64,000 nucleotides of DNA from Qipengyuania_B thermophila. GTDB taxonomy: Bacteria; Pseudomonadota; Alphaproteobacteria; Sphingomonadales; Sphingomonadaceae. The translations under genes and the position numbers were made by a program. Positions 41,597 through 51,631 of this stretch are shown in pieces. The notes under the pieces were generated by a model. That model saw only the letters and a list, made by a program, of their open reading frames with translations. It was not told the DNA's origin and made no database searches. The stretch spans positions 1-64,000 of the forward strand of contig NZ_SDSI01000003.1 in NCBI RefSeq assembly GCF_004153605.1, read 5' to 3'. The first letter of the stretch is position 1. Every line of letters starts with the position of its first letter.

Positions 41597-44457
41597 TGCG
41601 CGGCCCCCCAGCTGGGCCCGCTTCCCACCTCCACACCCAGCGGCACGCTGAGCCGGACGGCCGGGGCGGCGGCGTCGGCCATGACCGCTCGGATGGTCGC
41701 GGATGCTGGCTCCACCAGTCTTTCGGGCAGTTCGAACACCAGTTCGTCATGCACCTGCAGGAGCATGCGCACCCCGTCCGGCTGGCCGGGGCGCAGACCG
41801 GCCTTTGCCAGCGCATCGTGCATGCGCACCATGGCCCGCTTGATGATGTCCGCGCTGGTGCCCTGGATCGGGGCGTTGATGGCGGCGCGCTCGGACCCGC
41901 TGCGCTCGGCCTGGTTGCGCGAGCGGATGCGCGGGAACCAGGTCTTGCGGCCGAACAGGGTCAGCGAGTGACCCCGCTCGCGAACCTCCTCCAGCGTGCG
42001 GACGATGTATTGCTGGATGCCGGGAAACCGCTGGAAATAGGTGTCGATCATCGCCTGCGCCTCGTCGGGCGTGACCCCGAGCCGGCCGGCAAGACCCCAG
42101 CGCGAGATGCCGTAGAGGATGGCGAAGTTGATCGTCTTGGCCCGGGCGCGGGTGTCGCGGTCCACGCTGCCGAACATTTCGGCGGCGGTGCGGGCATGGA
42201 TGTCCTCTCCGGCGGCGAACGCGTCGCGCAGCGCCGGCACGTCGGCCATGTGCGCGGCGAGGCGGAGCTCGATCTGCGAGTAGTCCGCCGACAGCAGCAC
42301 ATTGCCCTCGTCGGCGACGAAGGCGTCGCGGATCTGCCGGCCGATGGGGGTGCGGATGGGGATGTTCTGGAGGTTCGGGTCGGTGGAGGACAGGCGCCCG
42401 GTCTGCGCGCCGACGAGGCTGTAGGAGGTGTGCACGCGGCCCGTGCGCGGGTTGATGGCCGCCTGCAGCGCGTCGGTGTAGGTGGTCCTGAGCTTGGTGA
42501 GCTGCCGCCACTCGAGCACCTTGGCCGCGACCGGCGCGCCGTTGGCGGCGAGATGTTCGAGCACGGTGAGGTCGGTCGAGTACTGGCCGCTCTTGCCCTT
42601 CTTGCCGCCCGCATAGCCCATCTTGTCGAACAGGATCTCGCCAAGCTGCTTGGGACTGCCGATCGCGAAGCTTTCTCCGGCGAGGGCGTGGATCTCGCTT
42701 TCCAACCGCGCCGTTTCGGCGGCGAACTCGTCGGACAATCGGCCCAGCGCCTCGCTGTCGACCCGGATGCCGTGACGTTCCATCGCCGCCACGACCGGGA
42801 TCAGCGGCCGGTCGATGCGCTGGTAGACGCGGGTGACGCTCTCGTGGCTGAGCCGGGGCTTGAGCTGGCTGTGCAGCCGCCAGGTCACATCGGCATCCTC
42901 GGCCGCATAGCGGGTGGCCTGATCAAGCGGCACCTCGGCAAAGCCGATCGCCTTGCGGCCCGTGCCGCAAATGTCCTTGAAGGTGAGGGTGGTGTGTCCG
43001 AGGTGCCGCTGGGCCAGCTCGTCCATGCCGTGCCCGCCGCCGGTGCCCTGTTCGGCCCTCCCGGCATCCAGCACGAAGCTCATGATCATGGTGTCGTCGA
43101 TGGGCGCCACGACGATGCCGTGCCGCGCCAGCACGTTGAGGTCGTACTTGATGTTCTGCCCGACCTTGAGCACCGCGTCGCTCTCCAGCAGCGGGCGCAG
43201 CGCCGCCAATGCCGCGGCGGTGTCCACCTGCGCCGGCCGCTCGGCGAGCAGGTCGTCCCCGCCATGGGCGAGCGGGATGTAGCAGGCATCGTTGGGACCC
43301 AGCGCGAGGCTGATCCCGACGAGATCCGCCCCCATCGCGTCGAGCGCGCTTGTCTCCGTGTCGATCGCGACCAGCCGGGCGGCCATCGCGCGTGCGACCC
43401 ACGCCTTCAGCGCCGGCAGGTCCTGCACGCAGGCATAGGCGTCGCGATCGACCGGCGGCAGCGCCGGTGCCGCGGGCGCGACGCTCTGCGCCGCGTCCGC
43501 CGGGCCACCCGCAGGTGTTGCGCCGTTGGGGTAGAGCTGGGTGCGCGGGCTGGGGCTGCCCCGGCCGTTGTCAAGCCGGCGCAGGAGGCTGACAAAGCCG
43601 TGCTCCTCGAGGAAGCGGGACAGGGGCTCGCGCGGAATGCTCCTGAGAGCCAGCTCCTCGAGCGGCACGGCGAGCGGCACATCGTCCTTGAGGGCGACGA
43701 GCTGCCGGCTGAGGAGCGCCATGTCCCGCCCCTCCAGCAGCCGGTCGCGCAGCTTGGACGCCTTCATCGCCTCGGCCGCGTCGAGCGCCGCCACGAGCGA
43801 GCCATGGTCGGCGATCAGCTTCGACGCGGTCTTGGGCCCGATGCCGAAGATGCCGGGGACGTTGTCGACGCTGTCGCCCATCAGCGCGAGCACGTCTCCG
43901 ACCAGATGCGGAGGGACGCCGAACTTCTCCTCCACCTCGGACGGGCCGATCCGCTGGTTCTTCATCGTGTCCAGCAGCTCGACCGCGCCGCCAAGGCCCG
44001 CTTCCGGCGCGGCGCGGACGAGCTGCATGAGATCCTTGTCGGAAGAGACGATGGTCACGTCCCAGTTCCGCGCCGTCGCCGCCTCGGTGTAGGAGGCGAT
44101 GATGTCGTCCGCCTCCAGCCCCGCCTCCTCGATGCAGGGCAGGCTGAAGGCGCGCGTCGCATCGCGGATCAGCGGGAACTGCGGGCGCAGATCCTCAGGC
44201 GGTTCGGGCCGGTGTGCCTTGTAGTCGGCGTACAGCGCGTTGCGAAACGAGGAGGAATCCTTGTCGAGGACGACCGCAAGGTGGGTCGGACCCTCGGCCC
44301 GGTCGAGATCCTCGGCGAGCTTCCACAGCATCGTCGTGTAGCCATACACCGCCCCGACCGGGGTGCCCTGCGGGTTGGTGAGCGGCGGAAGTCGGTGGTA
44401 GGCGCGGAAGATGTAGGCCGAGCCGTCGACGAGGTAGAGATGCGCGGGCGCCGCCAT
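41593..44457 (-). CDS. polA: DNA polymerase I
   Basis: The 954-residue protein has all three domains. The 5' nuclease spans about residues 1-290, with the acidic metal ligands in VVLDKD, EADDIIA, SSDKDLMQL and GDSVDNVPG. The proofreading 3'-5' exonuclease has its DxE at D366 and E368 plus YAAEDADVTW, so it should be active. The polymerase has motif A LLSADYSQIELRL, motif B RARAKTINFAILYG and motif C LQVHDELVFELPE. It fills gaps and removes RNA primers. It is transcribed with the downstream kinase gene. Confidence 0.97.
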   Translation of the reverse strand: MAAPAHLYLVDGSAYIFRAYHRLPPLTNPQGTPVGAVYGYTTMLWKLAEDLDRAEGPTHLAVVLDKDSSSFRNALYADYKAHRPEPPEDLRPQFPLIRDATRAFSLPCIEEAGLEADDIIASYTEAATARNWDVTIVSSDKDLMQLVRAAPEAGLGGAVELLDTMKNQRIGPSEVEEKFGVPPHLVGDVLALMGDSVDNVPGIFGIGPKTASKLIADHGSLVAALDAAEAMKASKLRDRLLEGRDMALLSRQLVALKDDVPLAVPLEELALRSIPREPLSRFLEEHGFVSLLRRLDNGRGSPSPRTQLYPNGATPAGGPADAAQSVAPAAPALPPVDRDAYACVQDLPALKAWVARAMAARLVAIDTETSALDAMGADLVGISLALGPNDACYIPLAHGGDDLLAERPAQVDTAAALAALRPLLESDAVLKVGQNIKYDLNVLARHGIVVAPIDDTMIMSFVLDAGRAEQGTGGGHGMDELAQRHLGHTTLTFKDICGTGRKAIGFAEVPLDQATRYAAEDADVTWRLHSQLKPRLSHESVTRVYQRIDRPLIPVVAAMERHGIRVDSEALGRLSDEFAAETARLESEIHALAGESFAIGSPKQLGEILFDKMGYAGGKKGKSGQYSTDLTVLEHLAANGAPVAAKVLEWRQLTKLRTTYTDALQAAINPRTGRVHTSYSLVGAQTGRLSSTDPNLQNIPIRTPIGRQIRDAFVADEGNVLLSADYSQIELRLAAHMADVPALRDAFAAGEDIHARTAAEMFGSVDRDTRARAKTINFAILYGISRWGLAGRLGVTPDEAQAMIDTYFQRFPGIQQYIVRTLEEVRERGHSLTLFGRKTWFPRIRSRNQAERSGSERAAINAPIQGTSADIIKRAMVRMHDALAKAGLRPGQPDGVRMLLQVHDELVFELPERLVEPASATIRAVMADAAAPAVRLSVPLGVEVGSGPSWGAAH

Positions 44458-44549
44458 GATCTGCGTCCCTAGCAGCGTCAGCCGGGCCGCACGAGCGGCG
44501 ATTTGCGGACCGCCCGGAAGAAAATGCGGCGAAACGATGGCGATGGCGC

Positions 44550-44578
44550 TTGTGCTGCCACAATTTTGCCACTATTCA
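44550..44578 (+). promoter_or_regulatory. Possible promoter of the small lipoprotein gene
   Basis: TTGTGC (44550-44555) and TATTCA (44573-44578) are 17 bases apart, and the stretch between them is AT-rich. The match to consensus is moderate and it lies about 70 bases before the start codon. Confidence 0.3.
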
Positions 44579-44651
44579 GACCGTGAAGCCGGCCTCGGCT
44601 TCCTTGGTCCGAGGTCCCTTCATGGACTGCCGTGTTTAAGGAATGATCACC

Positions 44652-44933
44652 ATGCGCAAGATTGCTCTCGCCGTCGCCGCCGTCGCCACCCTTGGCGTCG
44701 CCGCCTGCTCCGAAGGCACGCAGAACGCTGCCGAAACCACCGCCGAGCGTGCGGCCGCCGACACGGAAGCCAACCTCGAAGCGGCCGGCAACGCCGTGTC
44801 CACCACCGCCGCCAACGCCGGCGCCGCGGTTGACAACGCCGCTGCGAACGCCGCCAATTCGGCCGACCAGGCTGCCGCGCGCGCCGAAGCCGACCTTCAG
44901 AACGAAACGGTCACGCAGGCTCAGGCCGACTGA
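44652..44933 (+). CDS. Small Ala-rich lipoprotein
   Basis: The 93-residue product has a lipoprotein signal (MRKIALAVAAVATLGVAAC, lipobox GVAAC) and a mature part made of Ala/Asn/Glu-rich helical repeats (TEANLEAAGNAVSTTAANAG), likely a periplasmic amphipathic helix anchored to a membrane. The function is unknown. Similar small entericidin-like or Lpp-like proteins exist, but I cannot assign it to either. AAGGA (44638-44642) fits the ATG at 44652 better than the ATG at 44643. A strong terminator follows the gene. Confidence 0.82.
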   Translation: MRKIALAVAAVATLGVAACSEGTQNAAETTAERAAADTEANLEAAGNAVSTTAANAGAAVDNAAANAANSADQAAARAEADLQNETVTQAQAD

Positions 44934-44956
44934 TCGGTCGCTCTGGCGAAAAAGAC

Positions 44957-44990
44957 GGGGGCGCGGCCGCGGAGGCTGCGCCCCTTTTTC
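44957..44990. terminator. Intrinsic terminator behind the small lipoprotein gene
   Basis: An 11-bp stem (44958-44968 with 44974-44984, one G-T pair) with a 5-base loop is followed by five T residues on the plus strand. An A-rich flank on the left side means it can also end transcription from the minus-strand beta-lactamase-like gene. Confidence 0.9.
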
Positions 44991-45002
44991 GTGTCCGGCA
45001 AC

Positions 45003-46034
45003 TCAGTTGCCGATGATCCGGCCGCTGCCCTGCTCGAAGCGCTGCTGCGCCAGCGTCTGCGTGGCCGGAGTGCTGCTGAACCCGTCATACAGCACCCGGG
45101 CGATCGAGGCGATTTTCGCCTCGCGTTCGAGCCGCGTTCCCTGTCCGGTCACGTAGATGGCCATGGCCACGGCCCGTCCGTCGGGCAGGGTGACGATGCC
45201 GACATCGCTTGACGTGTTGTTGAGAGAGCCGGTCTTGTGCGCCACCTGGGCGTTCATCGGCATCAGGGCGCGGATCCGCCGCTGTCCGGTGACCGTGCGG
45301 CTCATGGCTCCGAGGATGATCTGCCGGCTGGTCGGCGACAGATAGTGCCCTTCGTGCAGCCCGCGCAGGAAGGTGACCATGGCACGCGGCGTCGCGCTGT
45401 CCCGCACGTCGACATGGATGGCCGGATTGAACTCGCCATCGTCCCGCACCAGCGTGGCGATGTCGCGGTCGAGGCTGAACTCGGTGATGCCGTTGCGCCG
45501 CATCCAGTTGCTGACCACGCCCGGGCCGCCGACCGCCGCCAGCAGGGCGTCGGTGGCCGGATTGCTGGAGCGCGCGATCATGATCTCGATGAGGTCGATG
45601 GCGGGCATGTAGCGCCCCTGCGTCACCGGGGCGACGGCGCTGGAGAACCGCGCCGACTGACGCGGGATCAGCAGCGGAAATTCGCTCGACAGGGTCCAGC
45701 GTCCCTGCTCGACCCCTTCGAGAAAGGTGGCGGCGACAGCGATCTTGCTGGTGCTGGCCATGGGGAAGCGCTGATCGGCAAGAACGGCCACCTCCTGCCC
45801 GGTCGACAGGTCGACGGCCATGACGCCGATCCGCCCGCGCGAGGGTTCGGCGAGCGCGGCAACGCGCTGCTGCAGGTCGCTGATGTGAGAGGCCGGGGCC
45901 ACGGCGGCGGCACGTGGCTGCGTGCCGAGCACGCTGTCGAAACGTGCCTCCAGATTGGCCGGCTGCGCGACCGCGCCGGTCGACCAGCCGAGCACTGCCG
46001 CCGCCAGCGCGGCACCGATCCCCTTGATCCGCAT
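45003..46034 (-). CDS. Class A beta-lactamase-like serine hydrolase, divergent
   Basis: The 343-residue protein has a Sec signal peptide (cleavage after AVAQ, about residue 24) and the class A fold. The active serine and lysine are S94 and K97 in ASTSK, and the KTG triad is at 267-269 in AHKTGSLNNTSSDVG. Two usual motifs differ: SDN is SSN (156-158), and the omega loop reads VRDDGEFNPAI, where the general base Glu166 seems replaced by D199, with N203 in the Asn170 place. It may be a narrow or weak beta-lactamase, or another periplasmic serine hydrolase. An extra stretch of about 40 residues lies before the first domain. Confidence 0.85.
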   Translation of the reverse strand: MRIKGIGAALAAAVLGWSTGAVAQPANLEARFDSVLGTQPRAAAVAPASHISDLQQRVAALAEPSRGRIGVMAVDLSTGQEVAVLADQRFPMASTSKIAVAATFLEGVEQGRWTLSSEFPLLIPRQSARFSSAVAPVTQGRYMPAIDLIEIMIARSSNPATDALLAAVGGPGVVSNWMRRNGITEFSLDRDIATLVRDDGEFNPAIHVDVRDSATPRAMVTFLRGLHEGHYLSPTSRQIILGAMSRTVTGQRRIRALMPMNAQVAHKTGSLNNTSSDVGIVTLPDGRAVAMAIYVTGQGTRLEREAKIASIARVLYDGFSSTPATQTLAQQRFEQGSGRIIGN

Positions 46035-46146
46035 GACCTCTCCCTAGCCGAATCGTGCTTTCGTCGAGGTTAATTGCGGCCCTGCGGCGGGCGCAACCCC
46101 GTTGCGCCCAGCCGTGAGTGGCGCCAGCGGGCGCCGCCCGCTCCGG
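46035..46146. other. Short intergenic region with hairpins
   Basis: GGGCGCAA (46089-46096) pairs perfectly with TTGCGCCC (46102-46109), and a second GC-rich hairpin lies near 46128-46142. Neither has a T-tract. The structures sit between the stop of the host-attachment-family gene and the start side of the beta-lactamase-like gene. Confidence 0.5.
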
Positions 46147-46554
46147 TCAGGAGGCGGCGAGCACCTGCGCGATGCGCTCGGCCGGCTCGTTCGTCATCGT
46201 CTTGGGCACCTCGCCGCGCAGGCGGCTTTGCAGCTCGCCGTGATAGTGACGGCGCATTTCGCCCAGCGTCTTGGGGTCGGCGATGATGATGAGGTCGTCG
46301 ATCCGGCCGGCCTTCGCCTCCGCGTTCAGCCAGTCCGCCGCCGCCGCGGCATGGGCAAGCTCGTCCAGATCGGTGCTCCCGGTCCGGCGCCCGGCATCGT
46401 CCTGGTTGCGGATGCCGGCGCTGTGGTTGGTCGGCTCCAGCGAGGGCGTCTGCGGGTTCGACAGCTTGGGTTCGAACATCTGCCCCGTGTTGCGCATGAC
46501 GACGAACCGGTTGCCATCGACGACGGCGACGTGGGCATTGTGCGGAACCTTCAT
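46147..46554 (-). CDS. Host attachment protein family member
   Basis: The 135-residue product belongs to the family annotated as protein required for attachment to host cells (Agrobacterium AtsA-like). It shows VPHNAHVAVVDGNRFVVMRNTG at the start, the central DELAHAAAAADWLN helix and DDLIIIADPKTLGEMRRHY, followed by a basic KTMTNEPAERIAQVL end. The fold is related to baeRF/eRF1-like RNase H-type domains. The family name goes back to a plant-attachment phenotype, and its biochemical role is not settled. A GGAGACACGAT site precedes the ATG. It lies downstream of the groEL terminator and seems to be a separate transcript. Confidence 0.82.
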   Translation of the reverse strand: MKVPHNAHVAVVDGNRFVVMRNTGQMFEPKLSNPQTPSLEPTNHSAGIRNQDDAGRRTGSTDLDELAHAAAAADWLNAEAKAGRIDDLIIIADPKTLGEMRRHYHGELQSRLRGEVPKTMTNEPAERIAQVLAAS

Positions 46555-46629
46555 CTGATCGTGTCTCCTGTTCTGGGGTGTGCGACACCAACGCCCGACC
46601 GGCCTGAACGCTCCGCGCCGGGCGGACGC

Positions 46630-46668
46630 GAAACGGCCCGGCGAGGCGGGAGCCTGCCGGGCCGTTCC
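46630..46668 (-). terminator. Terminator of the groESL operon
   Basis: An 11-bp perfect stem (46632-46642 with 46656-46666) lies 25 bases after the groEL stop on the minus strand and is followed by TTTCG in that direction. The loop of 13 bases is long, but the position and strength fit an intrinsic terminator. Confidence 0.7.
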
Positions 46669-46692
46669 TGCATCAGCAGAAGGCAGAGGGGC

Positions 46693-48339
<1,647 letters not shown>

Positions 48340-48389
48340 TACGCTAAACTCCTGAATAGGTTGATGGAAGAGGACGGGCGATCAGCGGA

Positions 48390-48677
48390 TCAGGAGATGA
48401 TCCCCATGATGTCGCTTTCCTTCATGATCAGCAGATCCTCGCCATCGAGCTTGATCTCGGTGCCGCCCCACTTGCCGAACAGGACGCGGTCGCCTTCCTT
48501 GACATCGAGCGGCCGCACAGTGCCGTCCTCGGCGCGCGTGCCCGAACCGACGGCGATCACTTCACCCTCGCTCGGCTTTTCCTTGGCGCTGTCCGGGATG
48601 ATGATCCCGCCAGCGGTCTTTTCCTCGGCTTCAATGCGGCGTACGAGCACGCGATCGTGCAGCGGACGGAATGCCAT
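48390..48677 (-). CDS. groS: Co-chaperonin GroES
   Basis: The 95-residue product has the full GroES pattern: FRPLHDRVLVRRIEAEEKTAGG, with the mobile loop KTAGGIIIPDSAKEKPSEG, then VLFGKWGGTEIKLDGEDLLI and the closing strand. It caps GroEL rings during the folding cycle. It is the first gene of the operon, and its ATG lies 34 bases from the CIRCE operator, so the repressor covers the start of the transcript. Confidence 0.98.
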   Translation of the reverse strand: MAFRPLHDRVLVRRIEAEEKTAGGIIIPDSAKEKPSEGEVIAVGSGTRAEDGTVRPLDVKEGDRVLFGKWGGTEIKLDGEDLLIMKESDIMGIIS

Positions 48678-48711
48678 GAGTTTGCCCTCTTGATGAGTGG
48701 TTGAACAGCGA

Positions 48712-48738
48712 TTGGCACTCTCACCCGGAGAGTGCCAG
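48712..48738 (-). promoter_or_regulatory. CIRCE operator (HrcA binding site)
   Basis: TTGGCACTC-N9-GAGTGCCAG matches the CIRCE consensus TTAGCACTC-N9-GAGTGCTAA with one change in each arm, and the changes compensate each other. It lies between the promoter and groES. The heat-shock repressor HrcA should bind here. The hrcA gene is not in the window. Confidence 0.93.
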
Positions 48739-48745
48739 CGGCGCG

Positions 48746-48774
48746 CATATGCGAAGCCGTCCGGCCGATGTCAA
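48746..48774 (-). promoter_or_regulatory. groESL promoter, housekeeping sigma type
   Basis: On the minus strand TTGACA (48774-48769) and CATATG (48751-48746) are separated by exactly 17 bases. The CIRCE element starts 7 bases after the -10 box, so HrcA would cover the transcription start. Confidence 0.85.
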
Positions 48775-48806
48775 TGGCCGCGCCGAGCGGTGCCGGCATC
48801 CGCGCA

Positions 48807-50204
48807 TCAGGCCGCCGGCAGCACCGTGCCGACCAGCCGCAGCCGTTCCCGCCGGTGCCAGCGCAGCAGAAGCAGGGCGGCCGCGAACGCAAGGCCGGTC
48901 GCCAGCCCGATCCAGATGCCCGTCCCCTCCAGAGGCGTGGCAAAACCGAGCAGCAGCGCGGTGCCGATTCCCGGCACCCAATAGGCGAAGGCGGCAATCC
49001 ACATCGGCACGCGGGTGTCCTGCAGGCCCCGCAAGGCTCCGGCCGCCACCGCCTGAACCCCGTCGGCAAGCTGGAAGGCCGCCGCGATCTTGAGATAGAC
49101 GAGGGCAAAGGAGAGCATCTGCGCATTCTCCGGCGCCCGGACATCGACATAGATCGACAGCAGCAGCAGCGGCGCGGCCAGCATGAGCAGCGCCGCCAGG
49201 ACCATGAACCCGGTGCCGAGCGCCACCGCCGTCCAGCCGGCCCGGCCCGCTCCGGGCGCATCGCGCGCGCCGAAATGGTATCCGACGCGGATCGTCGCCG
49301 CCTGCCCGATCCCGAACGGCACCTGAAACGTGAGCGCCGCGATCTGCAGTGCAAGGGTGTGGGCGGCCAGTTGCGCAGTGCCGATCGCCCCCATCAGGAA
49401 CGCGGCGGCACCGAAGATGCCGGCCTCGGCGGTGATGGTGAGGGCGATCGGCGTGCCGATCCGCAGGATCTGCCGCAGCCGCAGCGGGTCCGCCCGCCAG
49501 AAGAAGCCGAAGATGCGGTAGCGATGCAGGCGCGGATCGAGCCGGATGGCCAGCACGTAGGCCGCCAGAGTGGACAGCGCCGTCAGGATCGTCGCGATGG
49601 CCGCGCCCGTCAGCCCCAGTGCCGGCGCGCCCCAGTTGCCGAAGATGAAGGCGTAATTGGCCGCGGCGTTGATACCGATGCCGGCGGCGGTGATCACCGT
49701 GGCGAGCAGCGGTCGGCCCAGCGCCGACACGAAGCTGCGCAGCACGGCGTTCGCCAACATGGGGATCATCGACCACACGAGCACCCCGTTGTAGGCCAGC
49801 GCGAGGGCGGTCACGCTCTCCTCCTGCCCGGTGAGCCGCATCAGCGGGCCGAGCAGCAGGCAGGCTCCCATGCCCCCGACCCCCGCCAGCCCCGCCAGCC
49901 ACAGGCCCATGCGCACGATGCGCCGGACCGGGCGCAGGGCCGGCGCGCGGGCGCCGAGCGCTTCGGCGATCAGGGGAGCCACCGCCCCCGTCAGGCCCGA
50001 CAGCGCCCACAGGATCATCCCGAACAGCGCCACCACGATGGCCGACGCGGCCAGCGGCTCCTGACCGAGACGGGCAATGAACACGACGTCGACGGCATAG
50101 GTCAGCATCTGCAGCAGATTGGCCAGCGCCAGCGGCCAGGCGAGGGCCAGCGTGGCGCGCAGTTCGCGGAGACGAAGCGCGGTGCGGGTATGGGCGGCTG
50201 GCAT
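48807..50204 (-). CDS. MATE family efflux transporter
   Basis: The 465-residue protein has 12 predicted membrane helices in two similar halves and the MATE start LALAWPLALANLLQMLTYAVDVVFIARLG, with the second-half counterpart IGTPIALTITAEAGIFGAAAFLMGAIG. MATE proteins export drugs or organic cations in exchange for sodium ions or protons. The acidic residue in the first helix region (D of AVDVVF) is typical for the NorM branch. The substrate is unknown. It stands alone and is divergent from the PagL-like gene, with a 52-base gap. Confidence 0.93.
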   Translation of the reverse strand: MPAAHTRTALRLRELRATLALAWPLALANLLQMLTYAVDVVFIARLGQEPLAASAIVVALFGMILWALSGLTGAVAPLIAEALGARAPALRPVRRIVRMGLWLAGLAGVGGMGACLLLGPLMRLTGQEESVTALALAYNGVLVWSMIPMLANAVLRSFVSALGRPLLATVITAAGIGINAAANYAFIFGNWGAPALGLTGAAIATILTALSTLAAYVLAIRLDPRLHRYRIFGFFWRADPLRLRQILRIGTPIALTITAEAGIFGAAAFLMGAIGTAQLAAHTLALQIAALTFQVPFGIGQAATIRVGYHFGARDAPGAGRAGWTAVALGTGFMVLAALLMLAAPLLLLSIYVDVRAPENAQMLSFALVYLKIAAAFQLADGVQAVAAGALRGLQDTRVPMWIAAFAYWVPGIGTALLLGFATPLEGTGIWIGLATGLAFAAALLLLRWHRRERLRLVGTVLPAA

Positions 50205-50256
50205 GGACTTGCCCGCGCTTACGCCCTACGCCGGTGCGGCGAAAGGGCAGATGCCA

Positions 50257-50820
50257 ATGACGGGACAGGAGCAACGACGCGTGGCACCGCGCAGCATATT
50301 CCTTCTTCTCGCCGTTTTTGCCGCAGCGGCGTCGCCGGCCAGCGCGCAGGAGGTCTTCGGGGGCTTTTATGCCCATGCCGTCGACACGCCGTTCACTCTT
50401 GAGACGGGAGAGGGAGGCGCCGCGGTGCAGTTCGGCTACCGCTTCGCGCCGTCGCGCGCGCTGGCTTTCGCGGGCAGCCCGGAACCTTATGTGTTCGCCT
50501 CGGTGAACACGGCGGGAGACACGAGTTTCGCCGGCGGCGGGCTCAGCTGGAAAGCCGATCTTGGTCCCGTCTATCTGCGGCCGGGCATCGGGCTCGTGAT
50601 CCACAATGCCCCGGCGCTCAGGGTGGACGAGGACACCGGGTTGCGCACCGATCTCGGCAGCCGCGTGCTGTTCGAGCCGGAACTGGCGGTCGGTACCCGG
50701 CTCACCCCCCGGCTCGCCATCGAGGCGAGCTGGGTGCACATCAGCAACGGCCGGTTCTTCAACCAGCGGCAGAACCCCGGGATCGACACCATCGGTGTGC
50801 GGCTGAACTGGCGGCTCTAG
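50257..50820 (+). CDS. Acyloxyacyl hydrolase / PagL-like outer membrane protein
   Basis: The 187-residue product has a signal peptide (RSIFLLLAVFAAAASPASAQ, cleavage near residue 31) and eight alternating beta strands ending in the C-terminal aromatic-like VRLNWRL. The catalytic motif is WVHISNG with H161 and S163, as in PagL (lipid A 3-O-deacylase). The third PagL residue, Glu 14 places after the His, is Gly here, with D177 two positions later. So it may be a variant catalytic set. An AAAGGG site fits the ATG at 50257, while 50251 is an alternative. It overlaps the amidohydrolase gene tail to tail by four bases. Confidence 0.8.
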   Translation: MTGQEQRRVAPRSIFLLLAVFAAAASPASAQEVFGGFYAHAVDTPFTLETGEGGAAVQFGYRFAPSRALAFAGSPEPYVFASVNTAGDTSFAGGGLSWKADLGPVYLRPGIGLVIHNAPALRVDEDTGLRTDLGSRVLFEPELAVGTRLTPRLAIEASWVHISNGRFFNQRQNPGIDTIGVRLNWRL

Positions 50821-51605
50821 AGGGTCGCGGCGGCACTGGCGCGCAGCGCCTCGCAGAGCACCGCCGCCATCCGTTCCACATCGCCTTCCCGTTGCGGCTG
50901 AACCAGATCCTGCCGCACCTCCAGCTCCACATAGGGGAGCGCGCGCGGGAAGGCGTGTCGGGGCACGGTGTAGTCGATCCCGTCCATGCGGTAAGGCTCG
51001 TTGTCGCCCGTCACCAGATCGGCGCGGCGGTGCAACGCGGCGAGAACGCCGCGGGCGAAGGCATCGCCATGGCCGTCGTGAAGCACGCCGAGATGCCACG
51101 GCCGGTCCTGCCCGGCGAGGCGCGGCGTGAAGCTGTGCAGTGCGACGAACACGGTGGCGAGGCCAGCGGCGGCGCGCCGGTCGAGCAGCCGCGCGATGGC
51201 CTCGTGGTAGGGGGTGTGGATCGCGTCCAGACGCTCCTGCCGCGCGGTCGGCTGAAGGTCCGCGTTGGCTGGAACGAGGGTGCCGTCGCTGACGGCCGGG
51301 ACGAGGTCGGGGGCATCGGGAGCGCGGTTGCAGTCGATGACGAGTCTCGAAAAGCGCTGGTGAAGAAAAGGCGCGTCGAGCATCGCCGCCATCGCTCGCC
51401 CCAGCGCCTCCACCCCGATGTCGATGCCGATGTGGCGCTCAAGCTCCGCCGGGTCGATGCCCAGCCCGCCCAGCCTCTTCGGCACGACATTGCCGGCGTG
51501 GTCGCCAATGAGCACGAACGGCGAGGAGGCCAGGCTGGCGCCGACGAGATCGACGGGGTCTGGATCGTTTTGCGCCAGCAAGGCGTTGGGGGCACGGGAC
51601 TGCAC
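50817..51605 (-). CDS. N-formylglutamate amidohydrolase family protein
   Basis: The 262-residue protein matches the FGase fold: FVLIGDHAGNVVP with the metal-binding Asp/His, ERHIGIDIG, RLVIDCNRAPDAPDLVP and VFVALHSFTPRL. Classical members release formate from N-formylglutamate in histidine breakdown, but no hut genes lie nearby. Many such stand-alone proteins have unproven substrates, so I name it by family only. An in-frame start near 51578 with a stronger domain fit is possible. Confidence 0.88.
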   Translation of the reverse strand: MQSRAPNALLAQNDPDPVDLVGASLASSPFVLIGDHAGNVVPKRLGGLGIDPAELERHIGIDIGVEALGRAMAAMLDAPFLHQRFSRLVIDCNRAPDAPDLVPAVSDGTLVPANADLQPTARQERLDAIHTPYHEAIARLLDRRAAAGLATVFVALHSFTPRLAGQDRPWHLGVLHDGHGDAFARGVLAALHRRADLVTGDNEPYRMDGIDYTVPRHAFPRALPYVELEVRQDLVQPQREGDVERMAAVLCEALRASAAATL

Positions 51606-51631
51606 GGGTGTCCCCTTAGCATGGCAGGGCG

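Noticed and set aside
41542..44472. Open frame of 976 codons on the plus strand
   Set aside because: It is the antisense frame of polA, with the same composition artefact and no ribosome site or domain.
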